Below, piece by piece: positions 47,371 to 58,347 of a DNA stretch of 64,000 nt (its first letter is position 1; every line of letters begins with the position of its first letter). The notes under the pieces are model-generated. The model searched no databases and was not told where the DNA came from. It was given only the letters and a program-made list of their open reading frames with translations. The stretch spans positions 47,052,001 through 47,116,000 of the forward strand of contig NC_134147.1 of the NCBI RefSeq assembly GCF_033958435.1. The letters run 5' to 3'. The DNA comes from Carettochelys insculpta. Its lineage: Eukaryota > Chordata > Testudines > Carettochelyidae. A program made the translations under genes and the position numbers.

Positions 47371-48647
47371 CTGTTGTCTTTTTTTCAGTCTGGACTGATC
47401 TAGAGTGGCTTAGACAAGGTTAAATTATTCATCTAATGCTCCTAAGTAGCAGAATCTCTTGTGGCCCGTATTGTACTGTTCTTCTAAAATTCTGTGATGA
47501 GTACGTATTACAAAGTAGCAAAGGAAAGCAAAACATCTCACTGTTTGTTTGTCAGAGCAGAAGTCTTTTGGTCTCATCTGTTTATGTGCTTCATTAGTTG
47601 TTGTTATGGATGCTTTTGTTTACTTGCATGATTGTAGCTTGCAGCTGAATTTCATTCTCTGTATAGCTAAATCTAGCAAGAAGTATATTATTTTTTCCAA
47701 GAATATTGTTTTTCCCCCAAAAGCACTCCCCGCCATATTGGGCTGATGTGGAACCACATTATTATTAACTGTGTCTGCAAAAGTTTAAATATTATTGTTG
47801 AGGTTATAACTAAAGCTTTCTAAGTCAAAACAGTAGTGATGGGGATTCAAAGCATACTTTTCCCAAGAAGAGGACTACTGGTTAGGATTATCGTATTTAA
47901 AGAAAAGACTCTGAGTGCCTATGATTTCTGGGAACAATGAACTTTTTGTTAAATTTTATGTGAAGGAGAAATAATCAAAGCAAAAAAGGAAAACAAGTGG
48001 GAGAACAAGCTCAGGCATGCTAAAACAAGATTGCAGCAAGCTCTGTGGGGGAAGCTTTGTGCGTATGTGTCATGCATTTTTGACATGTTCTGCTCATGAC
48101 TCTGAAACTGTCACCCATCAAGGAAATGTTGAACTGTGGCAGCGAGCTTGTGGCTCGCAATGTGCCAGGTGGGGTGCAATGGCTTTTTGGGGCCATTCCT
48201 TTTTGGAGAAGAGAGACACTACCACTGGAACCAGACGCACAGTGGTGTTTGGGACCTTTTGAAACCAGTTCCTGTGGGTATTGCTGGAACTGAGACAAAG
48301 CAAAGACGGAATAAGAAGGAAATATTCACAAACATGATCTAGAATTTGATGCCCCAGAAGTCCTTTTTTTGTGAGCTGTTCTGTGGACAAACAGTCCTTT
48401 ATCTTCAATTTCAGGTCGCTGTTTTACATACATACGTGTGTGTATGTGGATTCCCTCTTGAATTAAAAAAAGCAATGATTTTTAGGTCTTCAGGGTTAGA
48501 TATTTCATTTTGATATAAATCAGAAGCCTAATAAGTATAATTTAAGGTACATGAATGCATCATAAACATAAATGTGTTTAAAAGACAGGGCTTTTCCTGG
48601 TACAGATTAAACTTCAGCATGTAGGTTGGGGACCCTGGACACTAGTG
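47371..48647. other. DNA without a recognised gene
   Basis: Five overlapping short frames on both strands at 48,017-48,408 come from locally stop-poor sequence with no domain. I do not call a gene. Confidence 0.4.
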
Positions 48648-48970
48648 TAGTGGTCAGCAACCTTTCCAAGGCAGAGCACGGAAATTTGACCTTTTGACCT
48701 CTTATGTAAGGTCTGGGTGCCTTTGATACTTTTTAAAGTCACTTACAAACCTGTTTACAACAGCTTCATTAATAAATAAGTTAAAACGCAGAACTTTACC
48801 ATTTAGATGGTGGTTGGAAGCATTAGCTGGTCTTTTGTTAGTCTGTAGTTTTGAACAAGTGCCCAGCTGTGTGGGGGAGGAGGGGTGGGGCTGAGTTCCC
48901 ACCTCGCATGCCAATAAAAATCAGCTCACATGTCACTTTTGGCACCTGTGCTAGGGGTTGCTGACCCCTG
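48648..48970. mobile_element. hAT MITE with CAGGGGTCAGCAACC ends (copy 2)
   Basis: Left TAGTGGTCAGCAACCTTTCC (first bases decayed), right GGGGTTGCTGACCCCTG. The 8-bp flanks CACTAGTG (48,640-48,647) and CATTACTG (48,971-48,978) match at 6 of 8. Same family and orientation as 18,373-18,698. Confidence 0.85.
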
Positions 48971-48978
48971 CATTACTG

Positions 48979-50900
48979 TTATCACTATAAGGAATTATTA
49001 TTAATACTACTATTAATAATAGTAATGAATACTCAATTCTTTGTGTGCTGTGTTGAGAACGCTAACCTTGTAATTTCAGATTATATAAATACTGAAGAAA
49101 AGGCAACTAATTTAGGTGAGGGTAGTAATTATCTTATTAGGAAGGTTAAATTTATTTTCAATAGGGAATAGAATAATAAGGGAACAACAAAAGGGAATAT
49201 TATATAATATTTAAAATAACTGAAGTTCAATGACAAAGTAAGTAAAAATGTACATAGTTGAGAAAGCAATACTGGAGTGAAGTTGTTAAACCTGTGATCT
49301 TAATTTTTCACTATTGTGCTCTAGTTTTAAAGGAAACCTGCTAGTGCATTAGTCACTGTTTCATTAGATGGTAACAAAAGTATTGTTGCCTCTGTTGTAT
49401 TTATGTATATGGTGTGAGTTTGAACATTAATCAAATATTTGTGCTATTGGCTGGTGTCCAGGGAGAGAATGCAGAAGAAACGGCAGGCTCTGGGAGCAAC
49501 TTAAAATGATAAATTATTTAAAAGATTGTCCTGTGTCGACCAGCCCAATTTTTAAGTTTTTCCATGTTCCTTCATTTTTAAAGGAGATAAAATTGTTGTT
49601 GTTTTTTCTTTAACTGAGATTGTCTTTTAGAAGAGCATCTACATTTATTTCTTCAAAATTGTTGGTCACATATTTTAGTTGGTGCTACCATTTTGCTGAT
49701 AAACCAAGATGGTGTGTCTTGGGGAAAAAATGTAGTAACATCTGATACTGTACTGTAATATGTCCTTTTAAGGCTTAAACAGGGGAAAGTAAATAAAATC
49801 CTAGTTGTCAAGAGTAATGTTAAGAGACAAAATAGTTTGGAGTGTATTTGTGCAATTTTCACAGGATATTTTAATGGTCCTTTATTTGAAGTGGCAGAAA
49901 ATTCTCTAAAGTGTTGTGCATATAAATAATGCTTTAGAAATGTCAGTTGATCAAATTTAACTTCAGTAGCTCAAGTCAACATGTGAATCAAATACAAAAA
50001 AAGTCTTTGCTCTACAATTTCAACTGAAGTCAAAATAAAGATTCTTATACTTTGAGTACTTTTGTGGCATACACACTAATTTTTTTTCCTTAGTCTCAGA
50101 TCTTAATTGATTGTTTTTTCTTCTCTGACAAATAGTAAAAGTGTTTGAAGCCTGCATTAATGAAGAATAAGTCACTCTTGAAGTTACAAAACTGGATTTA
50201 GTGTCCGTCTTTGAATTGTTCTTTTTCAATAAAACAGCAAAAGCCCTTGCCATTGATCTAAATAGAGAAGAGTACTGTTTATTATCTATAGAAGAAGCTC
50301 AGATTGTTCAAAGGCTTCAGATATTTTCCAGGAAATTATTTTCTTTTACTTTATAACTAAATTATGGACTGATTCTTGGCTCAGCTTGCATAGTCGTACA
50401 ACCAATTAATGGGTGTCAGGTGTCCATTGCTCCTTTGGGCAGGCAACCTACCCACAGTTAATAGTGAGAGAGAAGCAGGCTCTGCAGAGCTGCCACATTC
50501 CATCCCCTGGTGCAGATGGGCATTAAAGGGCTGAGGAATGCATGGAAACATGATTCTGCTTCCCATTGCGTTTGCCAGCATAGCTGTTCCAGCTTGCCAG
50601 TGCACATACACTGCCCCAGGCATAGGCCCTGGTTGTTCTTTCCCTACAAGAGCAGGAAAATCAGGAGGGAGGGTGTGACTGTCCCATTGCAGGGACGGCA
50701 CAGCATGCAGTTACAATCCAGCCATATCTGAAGAAAACTATTACATAGTGTGCAGCAGCACACGCCACCACATTCCTGCACTCTGTGTTCTAGTCAGGAT
50801 ATGTGTCATTTCCAGATCCCAGAGGTGATAGTTATTTACTTACATTCCTTATAGTCTAATAGTTATCTTTACTACATCAGTGTCCACAGCCCTAAATCTT
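48979..50900. other. AT-rich DNA without a recognised gene
   Basis: No domain-bearing frame. 48,980-49,030 contains ATTATTAATACTAC and TATTAATAATAGT in mirror arrangement. The rest is unremarkable. Confidence 0.45.
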
Positions 50901-51511
50901 AGAGGGATAGCCATGTTGGTCTGTACCTGTAAAAACAAGGAGTCCTGTAGGACTTTACAGACTAACAGATTTATTGGGGTGTAAGTTTTTGTGGATAAAA
51001 CTTAGTTCATCAGATGAACTGGAGTGGAAATACAAAGGCAGGTATATATGTAAGAAAATTACTGCAAAAGAAAGACTAAATTAGGGAGATCAGTCAGGGT
51101 GATTGTGGCCTTTCAGTGTAGCTGAGGGGCAGATGTGAATATCCATCAAGGGGAGGCTGCCTCTGTAGCATGTTAACCAATTTAGATCCTAAGGCCTAAT
51201 TGCATAGTTTTGAATTTGCAGATGAGCTCCAATTCAGCTGTTCCCCTTTTGTCATCCAGTTTTTAAGGTATTTTTTGGCAGAATGCTGGCTATTTTTACT
51301 TCTCTCCATCAGCTACATTGACTGGCGTGGATCATCCTAATTTACAGTGGACAGTAACTTCTTTCTTTTGCAGTAATATTCTTGCACATGTACCTGCCTT
51401 TGTATTCACACTCCAGTTCATCTGGTGAAGCGGGTTTTACCTGTGAAAGCTGATGTCCTAATAAATCTGTTAGTCTCTAAGGTGCTACAGGACGTCTTCT
51501 TGTTTTTACAG
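50901..51511. mobile_element. Complete foldback element, 611 bp
   Basis: The left arm opens AGAGGGATAGCCATGTTGGT, then AAAAACAAGGAGTCCTGTAG, GACTAACAGATTTATTGG and TTCATCAGATGAACTGGAG. The right arm gives the complement: CTCCAGTTCATCTGGTGAAG, CCTAATAAATCTGTTAGTC, GGTGCTACAGGACG and TTGTTTTTACA. Complementarity continues inward through AAAGGCAGGTATATATG and ATTACTGCAAAAGAAAG (mirror near 51,370-51,400), giving arms of about 160 bp around a unique centre. Flanks TAAATCTT (50,893-50,900) and TAAACCTT (51,512-51,519) match at 7 of 8. The first 25 bases of the left arm have no mirror on the right. No coding capacity. Confidence 0.8.
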
Positions 51512-51519
51512 TAAACCTT

Positions 51520-53637
51520 GATGGTTTCAAAGCTTGTAAATGCTACAAGCTTTTGCACTGTAAAGTTCTGCCAAAGCCACCTATTGATTGAGTTATATGG
51601 CTGCTGAAACTGTTGGATTTTAAGATGCATGTTCATGCTATTTTTGCCTCTCAATTTTCTTTGAAGTGCAAAGAAGAGAAGTATTTAAAGAAGACTTAAA
51701 CTAATTTTACTTTATCAGGCTATTGGGACATACTTTGTGGGAAGCAGAAATTTTACTGCAGTCTCACAGTTGCAGTATTAATCAGAAGGTAGAAACATTA
51801 AACTCTGGTTCTGAAAACACTTATGCAGATGCTTGCTTTTAAGCATGGGACTCATCAGTCTGAAATCAGACAAGCACACATTTGCAAGTTTGCAGGAGTG
51901 TGGCTGTAATTCCACCCATCCCTTTCTTCTCCCATGCTTCACTCTATTGCAGACTATTAGTTTTGGAGTGCAATTCATAATATATCTAAGAATAAGGTTT
52001 CCTAAGGTGTTGAGAGATTAATGCAACACACACAAAGAGTACTTCAAAATCGGTGCCTGAAAATGGTTTCCAAAGCTACCTGAAGTACAGTCTCAAAGAC
52101 TCTAGGAAACGGGGAAAAAGTAGTATGAATATGCTGATTTAAAAAAAAAAAGAGACAGAAATCTGTTGACATACAAAAGAAATAAAAGCATGATTTTTCT
52201 CATTGCATGAGTGAACAGAGTCCCCCAATTATTTCAATAACATTATCTAGATCTTCATTTATCATCATTATAAAGTGCTACCAAAAGACAGAATTTACCT
52301 TTTCAAGTCATGGAAAGCATTTCCCTTCATGCATGCTTACCCATGGAAATTAAAATGTTTGTTTAATTTGGTGTTTTAAGTGTGCATGTACATTAGTCTT
52401 CATAAAAATTCAAGCGACAAATTTATAAGTAAAGATATTTTTAAACTAAAAATAAAACGTCATAATTGCAGAAAATTCTGAGTAAAAATGCAACTCTGAA
52501 ACAAAGCAACAAATGTATCCTCCAAGATAGGTATTCTACAATGTATGTTAAATACATGTATATTACAAAAATACTAGGACTCTGCAATCTACAGTGACAA
52601 TAAAATAACGTAACTTTTTTGTAGATTTTTAAAAGTGAGAATTTTTAGTAAAATTGTTATAAGGAATTCTCCTCTGCATCCCTATCTAATATAAATCAGT
52701 GTAGTTTTGTGGATTCACTGGAAATCCTGAACTTCGACATGAGTGATAAAGGAATATGGTTAAAACAGAGATTTCTGCTGCCTGTGCCAGTCTTTTATCC
52801 AGCATAAGGATAAAAGTGAAAAGTGGTGATATTTCTAATGGTCACCTTTTTGTAAAAGTTCCACTGATTAAGACTAGACATTACATTTGGTTTATGTGCA
52901 AAGTAAATTACTTCTTTCATGTCCTTTGGGTGCCTGTAGGCAAAAAGAACATTTTGTATTTTTCAACTTGATTACCCTTTAGCAACTGTCTAATATAAAC
53001 TGCAGTCAGAAACTTGGATGCTGTCTAGAAAAGTGGATACTTCTATTAAAAGTGATGCAAAGGAAGGTAAGACATAGGAGGAATCTAGTTCAGTAAGAAA
53101 GCAGATGATTTCAAACTGAACCCCTATTGTAAGAGACTTCTGTAGGTTACATGGCTCCTTACGTTTCTGTTCTGCATTGCATGCCTTTGGTGGCATAGTT
53201 TTCCTTCTCCTTCCTCCTCCTCTGGTCACTTCCATCTTCAGTTTCAATCTCTTCCTTTAGCTTTGGCTTTTCTGTACTCTGTTCCACTTGGCTTCCTCTG
53301 TCAGCTTCTCCAGTAGGGAATTCCCTTTTGTTCCATGTAATACACATCTAACGTTATCCTCATCTTCTTGCCCCATCGCTGCAGAATATGAGCCATTAGA
53401 CAATCTGTTTTGTTTGTTTTTTTTTTTGCTTTGGGTAAATGGAACATCCTCTAAATTCCACAGTGTATTGCTCTGGTTCCAGACGTTACTTTTGCTTCAA
53501 AAAAGTCTCTTCTCTTGCTGGAACCTTTCAGTGTCAACATATCTTTACATGACTAAATCCCTTGTTCGCCCTTGCTATTCACTGCCCTTTTGCATATTCT
53601 GAAAGTAGTTCCCAGCTAGTGGGATGACGAACAGGGG
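51520..53637. other. AT-rich DNA without a recognised gene
   Basis: Low-complexity A-rich stretches (for example 52,140-52,155) and no domain-bearing frame. A C/T-rich segment at 53,180-53,400 gives frames on both strands by composition. Confidence 0.45.
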
Positions 53638-53874
53638 TGGCTAGACCACACACTCAGAAAACCATCATCCAGCATAGTCTGTCAAGCTCTCAAATGGAAC
53701 TCACAAGGAAAACACAAAAGAGGAAGACCTTGGACAATGTGGAGAAGATGTACTGAGGTTGAAGGATAACAACTGAGGTACTTCTGGTGCCATCTAAAAG
53801 CTTTGTCCTGAGACAGAGTGAATTGGAGGAGACTTATTGATAGCCTATGCTCCACCCTGAGTAAAAGTGTTTAA
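53638..53874 (+). pseudogene. 3' coding scrap of another endonuclease-type LINE
   Basis: The frame beginning at 53,638 reads WLDHTLRKPSSSIVCQALKW, then NSQGKHKRGRPWTMWRR, a stop at the codon after TEVEG, then QLRYFWCHLKAL, a second stop, DRVNWRRLIDSLCSTLSKSV and a terminal stop. The W-x-G/D-H-x-L-R...G+++RGRP...TW/MWRR layout is the usual C terminus of endonuclease/RT-type LINEs. It differs from the C termini of the LINEs at 24.2 kb, 25.5 kb and 57.3 kb, so it is a separate family. Only the last 80 codons remain. Confidence 0.65.
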
Positions 53875-54684
53875 GTGAAGTCAAGTTCCCACCTCTGCTA
53901 ATTATTTGCTCAGTTTACCTGACTCCTGTTCAGATGAAATCCCCTTATTTGGTATTACTCAGTTTCTGGCTTCTCTCCTGCTGATCCCACCCTCCTAATG
54001 CTTGTATGACCTGTTGGATAGAAAATCCATGCTTTTGGCATGAGATACTTGCAGATTTGGTGGAGACTGAAATCTTTTCCGTGGGAGGGAGAGATGGTAA
54101 ATAGCAGCATATGACCTCATTCCACAACCAATCACAGTTCAAATAACATTTCATTTTTCAGGCAGCAATCTGAGCCCGCTAAGTATTGCACATCTTCATT
54201 TCGCACACTGTGCTAGATGAGGAGTTTACCCTGGAGGTGATGATGCTGAGCAAAATGAAAGCCAAGGAGGTTATATCAGTGGCCCAATCAATACACAGCT
54301 GTGGCCCAGGTAACATCCTCAGTCCCACACAGGCAGTATATGCATTGTGTGGGTGCACCCCACATAACACACAAAGGGCTACACATGTGGCCCACAATGG
54401 CAAACAGGTTGAGAAACACTGGGTTAAATGGACTACATTTCTAACAGTTTCTTCTGGTGCCAAGGAGTGGTCAGCAAGGAGTTGGGCTTTCAGGCAAGAC
54501 AAGTAATGGGTTTCAGATTTATGAAACAAAACCCTGGCTCACATTGCTCCTGACTCCCCATTTACCACAAGGCAACTCTTCCCTTGATAGCTAAAGGAGG
54601 TATATGAATAGGTGACACAACCTTAAAGCACCAGCCTAGAAGTTTGCAGTGATTATCTTCCACTGGCCAAAGCAAACTTAAAAG
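53875..54684. other. DNA without a gene; possible hAT right end
   Basis: AACAGGTTGAGAAACACTGGG at 54,401-54,421 resembles a CAGTGTTTCTCAACCTG-type hAT right terminus. GGCCCACAATGGC precedes it. The left end was not found. Frames across 54,179-54,529 have no domain. Confidence 0.4.
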
Positions 54685-55956
54685 ACATGTGCCTCAGATG
54701 AATTAAAATTCACCAAAAACACCAAAAAAAGGACATACTTATTGTACAAGGAGACTGGAATGCAAAAGTTGGAGCGGATGCATATAGTAACTGGAAGGGA
54801 ACGTGTGGGCCACACTGCAACACTGAAACCAATGACAGAGGCCTTAGACTTCTGGAGTTTGCCAGATATAATGACTTCATGGTGGCTAATACATTTGGCC
54901 CTCACAAGGCATCCAGACAATGGACTTGGCACAGCCCCAGTGGAGACCATCACAGTCAGATTGATTACATCTTGGTCAAGAAGCACTTCTGAACAAGCGT
55001 TAACATTGCAAAGACACGCAGTTTTCCGGGAGCGGATGTTGGAAGTGATCATGATCAAGTGATGATGTCATTCTGCCTACGCTTGCAAAAGATCTTAAAA
55101 TCAAGGCACACAAGAATTAAGTTTGACCTTGAAAAGCTCAAAAATCCTGAGGTGGCAGAAGCCTTCCCAGTGAAAATAGGAGGGAGACTCGCACCACTGC
55201 TCATCCTTGGTGCTGAAGAAGCAGATGAGGGCATAATGGCCTACATCTTTAATACAGCAGTAGTAGAAACAGCTACTGAGATTCTTGGCAAACACCGCCC
55301 AAAGAAGAAGCCTTGGGTAACTGCTGATCTGCTTGACCTCTGTGACAAATGGCGAGAACTGAAAAAGAAGAAAGGTGAAGCTGGTGGGACTGAGAAATAC
55401 AGAGAAATCAACAAGACCATCAGGAAAGGCATGAAGGTGGCAAAACAGAATTGGGTAGAAGACCAGTGCAAGGAAATAGAAGACAGCCTTAACAAAAATA
55501 ACAGCAAGAAGGCATACCAGACAGTAAGAGAGCTGACAAACGTTAGACAATCTAGAGTTTCCATAGTCCGGAACAAGGCAGGGAACTTCCTCACTGAAGA
55601 GAAAGAGATCCTCGGCAGGTGGACAGAATACTGTTCTGAGCTGGGCAATGATAAGGTCAATGGAGACCCAGAAATACTGAAATGTCCATATGCTACTGAA
55701 GAGGACAGCCTCCCAATCCTTCGGGAAGAAGTAGAGGCAGCAGTGCAATCACTGAAGAAAGGAAAGTCAGCTGGAGTGGACAATATCCCAGCAGAATTGA
55801 TACAAGCAGGGGGAGAAGCCATGATCAGTGCCCTTACCAACATAAACAATAAGCTCTGGCAGATGGGAAAATGGCCTACGTCATGGACCCAGTCGCTAGT
55901 GATCGCACTTCCCAAAAAGGGCAACCTCTAACAATGCCGAAACTATCGTACGATAA

Positions 55957-56002
55957 GCCTCATTAGCCACCCAAGTAAAGCCTCATTAGCCACCCAAGTA
56001 AA
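55957..56002 (+). repeat. 23-bp tandem duplication in the RTE-like frame
   Basis: GCCTCATTAGCCACCCAAGT plus AAA occurs twice back to back (55,957-55,979 and 55,980-56,002). Because 23 is not a multiple of three, it moves the reading frame from the 55,059 frame to the 56,021 frame, exactly the shift seen between the two open segments. Confidence 0.95.
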
Positions 56003-56686
56003 GTCTTACTGAAAGTAATATTGAACAGGTTGAAGCCCCAAGCTGAGATGATTATTTCTGAGGAGCAAGCTGGCTTTAGGGCAGGGCGGAGTACCACCGA
56101 ACAAATATTCAACCTCAGAATTCTCTGCGAGAAATATCTGCAGCACCAACAGCACCTGTACCATGTTTTTGTGGACTTCAAAAAGGCCTTTGACAGAGTT
56201 TGGCAGGCAGCATTATGGGCCACCATGAGAAAGTACAACATCAGCCCCAACCTTGTCCGAGTTGTTGAACACCTGTATGAATATGCCACCAGTGCAGTTT
56301 TTCACAACGGTACCATTGGAAGCTGGTTCAGAACGACAGTGGGAGTCCGTCAGGGTTGTCTGCTCTCCCCCACGCTTTTCAACATCTTTCTGGAGCATAT
56401 CATGATTGATGCCTTGGAAGACCATGAAGGAACTGTCAGCATAGGGGGCAGAATAATCACCAACCTTCGCTTCGCTGATGATACAGATGGATTAGCTGGA
56501 GGAGAAGAGGAACTTGCCAGCTTGGTAGAATGGCTGGTTACCACCTTGAAAGCCTATGGAATGGAGATAAATGCAGAAAAGACAAAACTGATGACCAATA
56601 ACACCAATGGCATCAGTAGGGATATAACGGTGAATGGACAAGCTCTTCAATGTGTGTCTAGCTTCAAGTACTCAGGTGCAATCATA

Positions 56687-56954
56687 ACAAAGAGGAAGCT
56701 GTGCTAGTCTATACACTATCAAAACAAAAAGCAGTCAAATAGCACTTTAAAGACTAGCAAAATGGTTTATTAGGTGAGCTTTCGTGGGACAGACCCACTT
56801 CTTCAGACCATAGCCAGACCAGAACAGTTTTGGTTCTCTGTGCCTTAAATATTGAGTCTGTTCTGGTCTGAAGAAGTGGGTCTGTCCCACGAAAGCTCAC
56901 CTAATAAACCATTTTGCTTGTCTTTAAAGTGCTACTTGACTGCTTTTTTTTTTC
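56687..56954. mobile_element. Complete foldback element, 268 bp, inside the LINE
   Basis: The left arm has GAGGAAGCTGTGCTAGTCTA, AGCAGTCAAATAGCACTTTA, AAGACTAGCAAAATGGTTTA, TTAGGTGAGCTTTCGTGGG and ACAGACCCACTTCTTCAGAC. The right arm is the complement: GTCTGAAGAAGTGGGTCTGT, CCCACGAAAGCTCACCTAAT, AAACCATTTTGCTTGTC, TTTAAAGTGCTACTTGACTG, ending in a T-run. The centre of about 45 bp contains GTTTTGGTTCTCTGTGCC. The target duplication CAGGTGCAATCATA / CAGGTGCAGTCGTG has three differences, all A/G. The element plus one duplicate is 282 bp, a multiple of three, and the surrounding frame is preserved across it. Confidence 0.9.
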
Positions 56955-57560
56955 CAGGTGCAGTCGTGTCAGATGAGGGGTCCAGACCAGAAGTCCTCTC
57001 CAGAATAGTGCAAACAACAGCAGTGCTTACAAAATTTAGACCCATCTGGAGGGACAAGAACATCAGTCTGAGATCAAAAGTAAGATTGATGTGCTCACTG
57101 GTCATCTCAGTGTTCTTGTATGGTTGCAAAACGTGGACCCTTGCAGCAGAATTACACAAAAAGATCCAAAGCATGAAGATGAGATGCTATAGGAGGCTTT
57201 TGGGCATCTCTTATATTGAGCATGTCATGAACGAAGAAGTACGACATAGGATCAGGCATGTCATAGGCCCACATGACGACCTGCTCACTGTGGTGCAGAA
57301 GCGCAAGCTCAGATGGTATGGCCACGTCATCAGATCATCAGGCCTTTCAAAGATCTTGCAAGGCACAGTACCTGGTGGTAGAAGGAAAGGCAGGCAAAAG
57401 AAGAGATGGGAAGATAACATCAAAGAGTGGACAACCTGAATGTGAGTGAGTTACAGAGAGCTGCACAGGACAGGATGACGTGGAGTGAGTTGATCAGGAA
57501 GTCATCTGCGGTGCCCCAACGACCCTCGAAAGGGGTTATGGGATAGAGAAGAGAGATGAG

Positions 57561-58110
57561 ATGAATATTTCATAAGGCTAGAACTGAAATGCTAAGTCAC
57601 TAGGTTAAAGCCTTTAAAATAGGTGTTACACAACACCAGGAAAAGTAGCAGGGTAATGAAGAAAGGCTGAGGCTTTTACAAAATGAGAAAAAAAACAATA
57701 GACGCAGTGGTAGGCCATGTGGAATTAGATGAAAATGGTAATTTATAAATAACAATCATATACACTTAATTAGTACTGTAAGTCAGGATGGGAAGGCAAA
57801 AAAGCAAAGGTTTGTACCGAGGAGGGTAGCCTGGGGGCGGGCAGTGGAAAGTCCCAAACCAGATACCAGAGGATTTCTGCCATCTTGGAAGAGGCAAGGG
57901 AGAAAGTATGGAGGAAACTGGGGGAGTTGCGTTGTTCTCGAGGGAGCTGGGTTTGGTTGCATAGCACATAGCGTTAAAGCACATCCTTACATTTTGTCCT
58001 TTGCAAAACTTTCCCAAGATGGTCTGAAGTAGTTGCGACAGGAAGAAGTAGTGAATGTAACCGTGCTGATTCCAGTAGCAGTGAGGACTGTGCTTCCTTG
58101 GGTTTATGAG
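57561..58110. other. DNA without a recognised gene
   Basis: Short overlapping frames near 57,766-58,146 on the minus strand have no domain. Confidence 0.45.
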
Positions 58111-58192
58111 TATCAGAGGGGTAGCTGTGTTAGTCTGTATCCACAAAAATAATGAGAATTCCTAGGACACCTTATAGACTAGTGGATTTATT
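58111..58192 (+). mobile_element. Foldback repeat, head only
   Basis: TATCAGAGGGGTAGCTGTGT, TAGTCTGTATCCACAAAAAT and CACCTTATAGACTAGTGGA followed by TTTATTGG. Related to the left arm of 50,901-51,511. It runs directly into the GC-rich hairpin that follows. Confidence 0.7.
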
Positions 58193-58347
58193 GGAGGAGG
58201 TGGTGACTTGTCCCTCCAGGCTGCAGCAGCGGTACCTGTGGAGGGGTGCAGTGGGCTGGGCCTGGGTGGGTGCTGGGAGTTTGCGAGATGTGTGGTGTGC
58301 ACAGGTACCGCTGCTGCAGCCCAGAGGAACAAGTCACCTCCTCCTCC
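58193..58347. repeat. Strong GC-rich hairpin
   Basis: The left arm 58,193-58,240 and right arm 58,300-58,347 are reverse complements at 44 of 48 positions. The innermost 21 pairs (GCTGCAGCAGCGGTACCTGTG and its mirror) are perfect. The loop is 59 bp. It abuts the head of a foldback repeat on the left and GC-rich DNA on the right. Open frames through it (58,152-58,583) have no domain. Confidence 0.9.

Larger units (their letters stand above)
54744..57543 (+). pseudogene. RTE-like endonuclease-reverse transcriptase
   Basis: Frame at 54,744: VQGDWNAKVGADAY, NDRGLRLLEFARYNDF, QIDYILVKKHF, a TGA at 54,990, then TRSFPGADVGSDHDQVM; these are AP-endonuclease signatures (GDxN, D near SQIDYI, SDH). The linker and RT entry run open to TAA at 55,929: LKKGKSAGVDNIPAELIQAG, GKWPTSWTQSLVIALPKKG. 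A 23-bp tandem duplication (55,957-56,002) shifts frame. The next frame from 56,021 has EEQAGFRAGRSTTEQIFNL, motif A HVFVDFKKAFDRVW, motif B TTVGVRQGCLLSPTLFNIF and motif C NLRFADDTDGLAG, with FADD intact. After the nested repeat: VSDEGSRPEVLSRIVQTT, FLYGCKTWTLAAELHKKI, RKLRWYGHVIRSSGLSK and GGRRKGRQKKRWEDNIKEW, then a frameshift near 57,432 into VSELQRAAQDRMTW and VPQRPSKG. It has two stops and two frameshifts and cannot encode a working enzyme. Confidence 0.88.
54685..57560 (+). mobile_element. RTE-like LINE, plus strand, with a nested foldback element
   Basis: A 5'-truncated non-LTR element with endonuclease C-terminal half, complete reverse transcriptase and C-terminal domain. Its 3' region ends near GAGAAGAGAGATGAGATGAA, short repeats typical of RTE tails. 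It is interrupted at 56,687-56,954 by a foldback repeat whose 14-bp target duplication (56,673-56,686 and 56,955-56,968) sits in the GAIIS/GAVVS codons. RTE assignment rests on single-ORF endonuclease-RT order and the simple-repeat 3' end. Confidence 0.85.

Noticed and set aside
48017..48408. Cluster of five overlapping short frames as a possible small exon or gene
   Set aside because: Open on both strands at once, no splice-site context or domain that I can recognise, no codon bias.
55101..55924. Long minus-strand frames opposite the RTE-like LINE
   Set aside because: Shadows of the plus-strand endonuclease-RT frame; no domain of their own.
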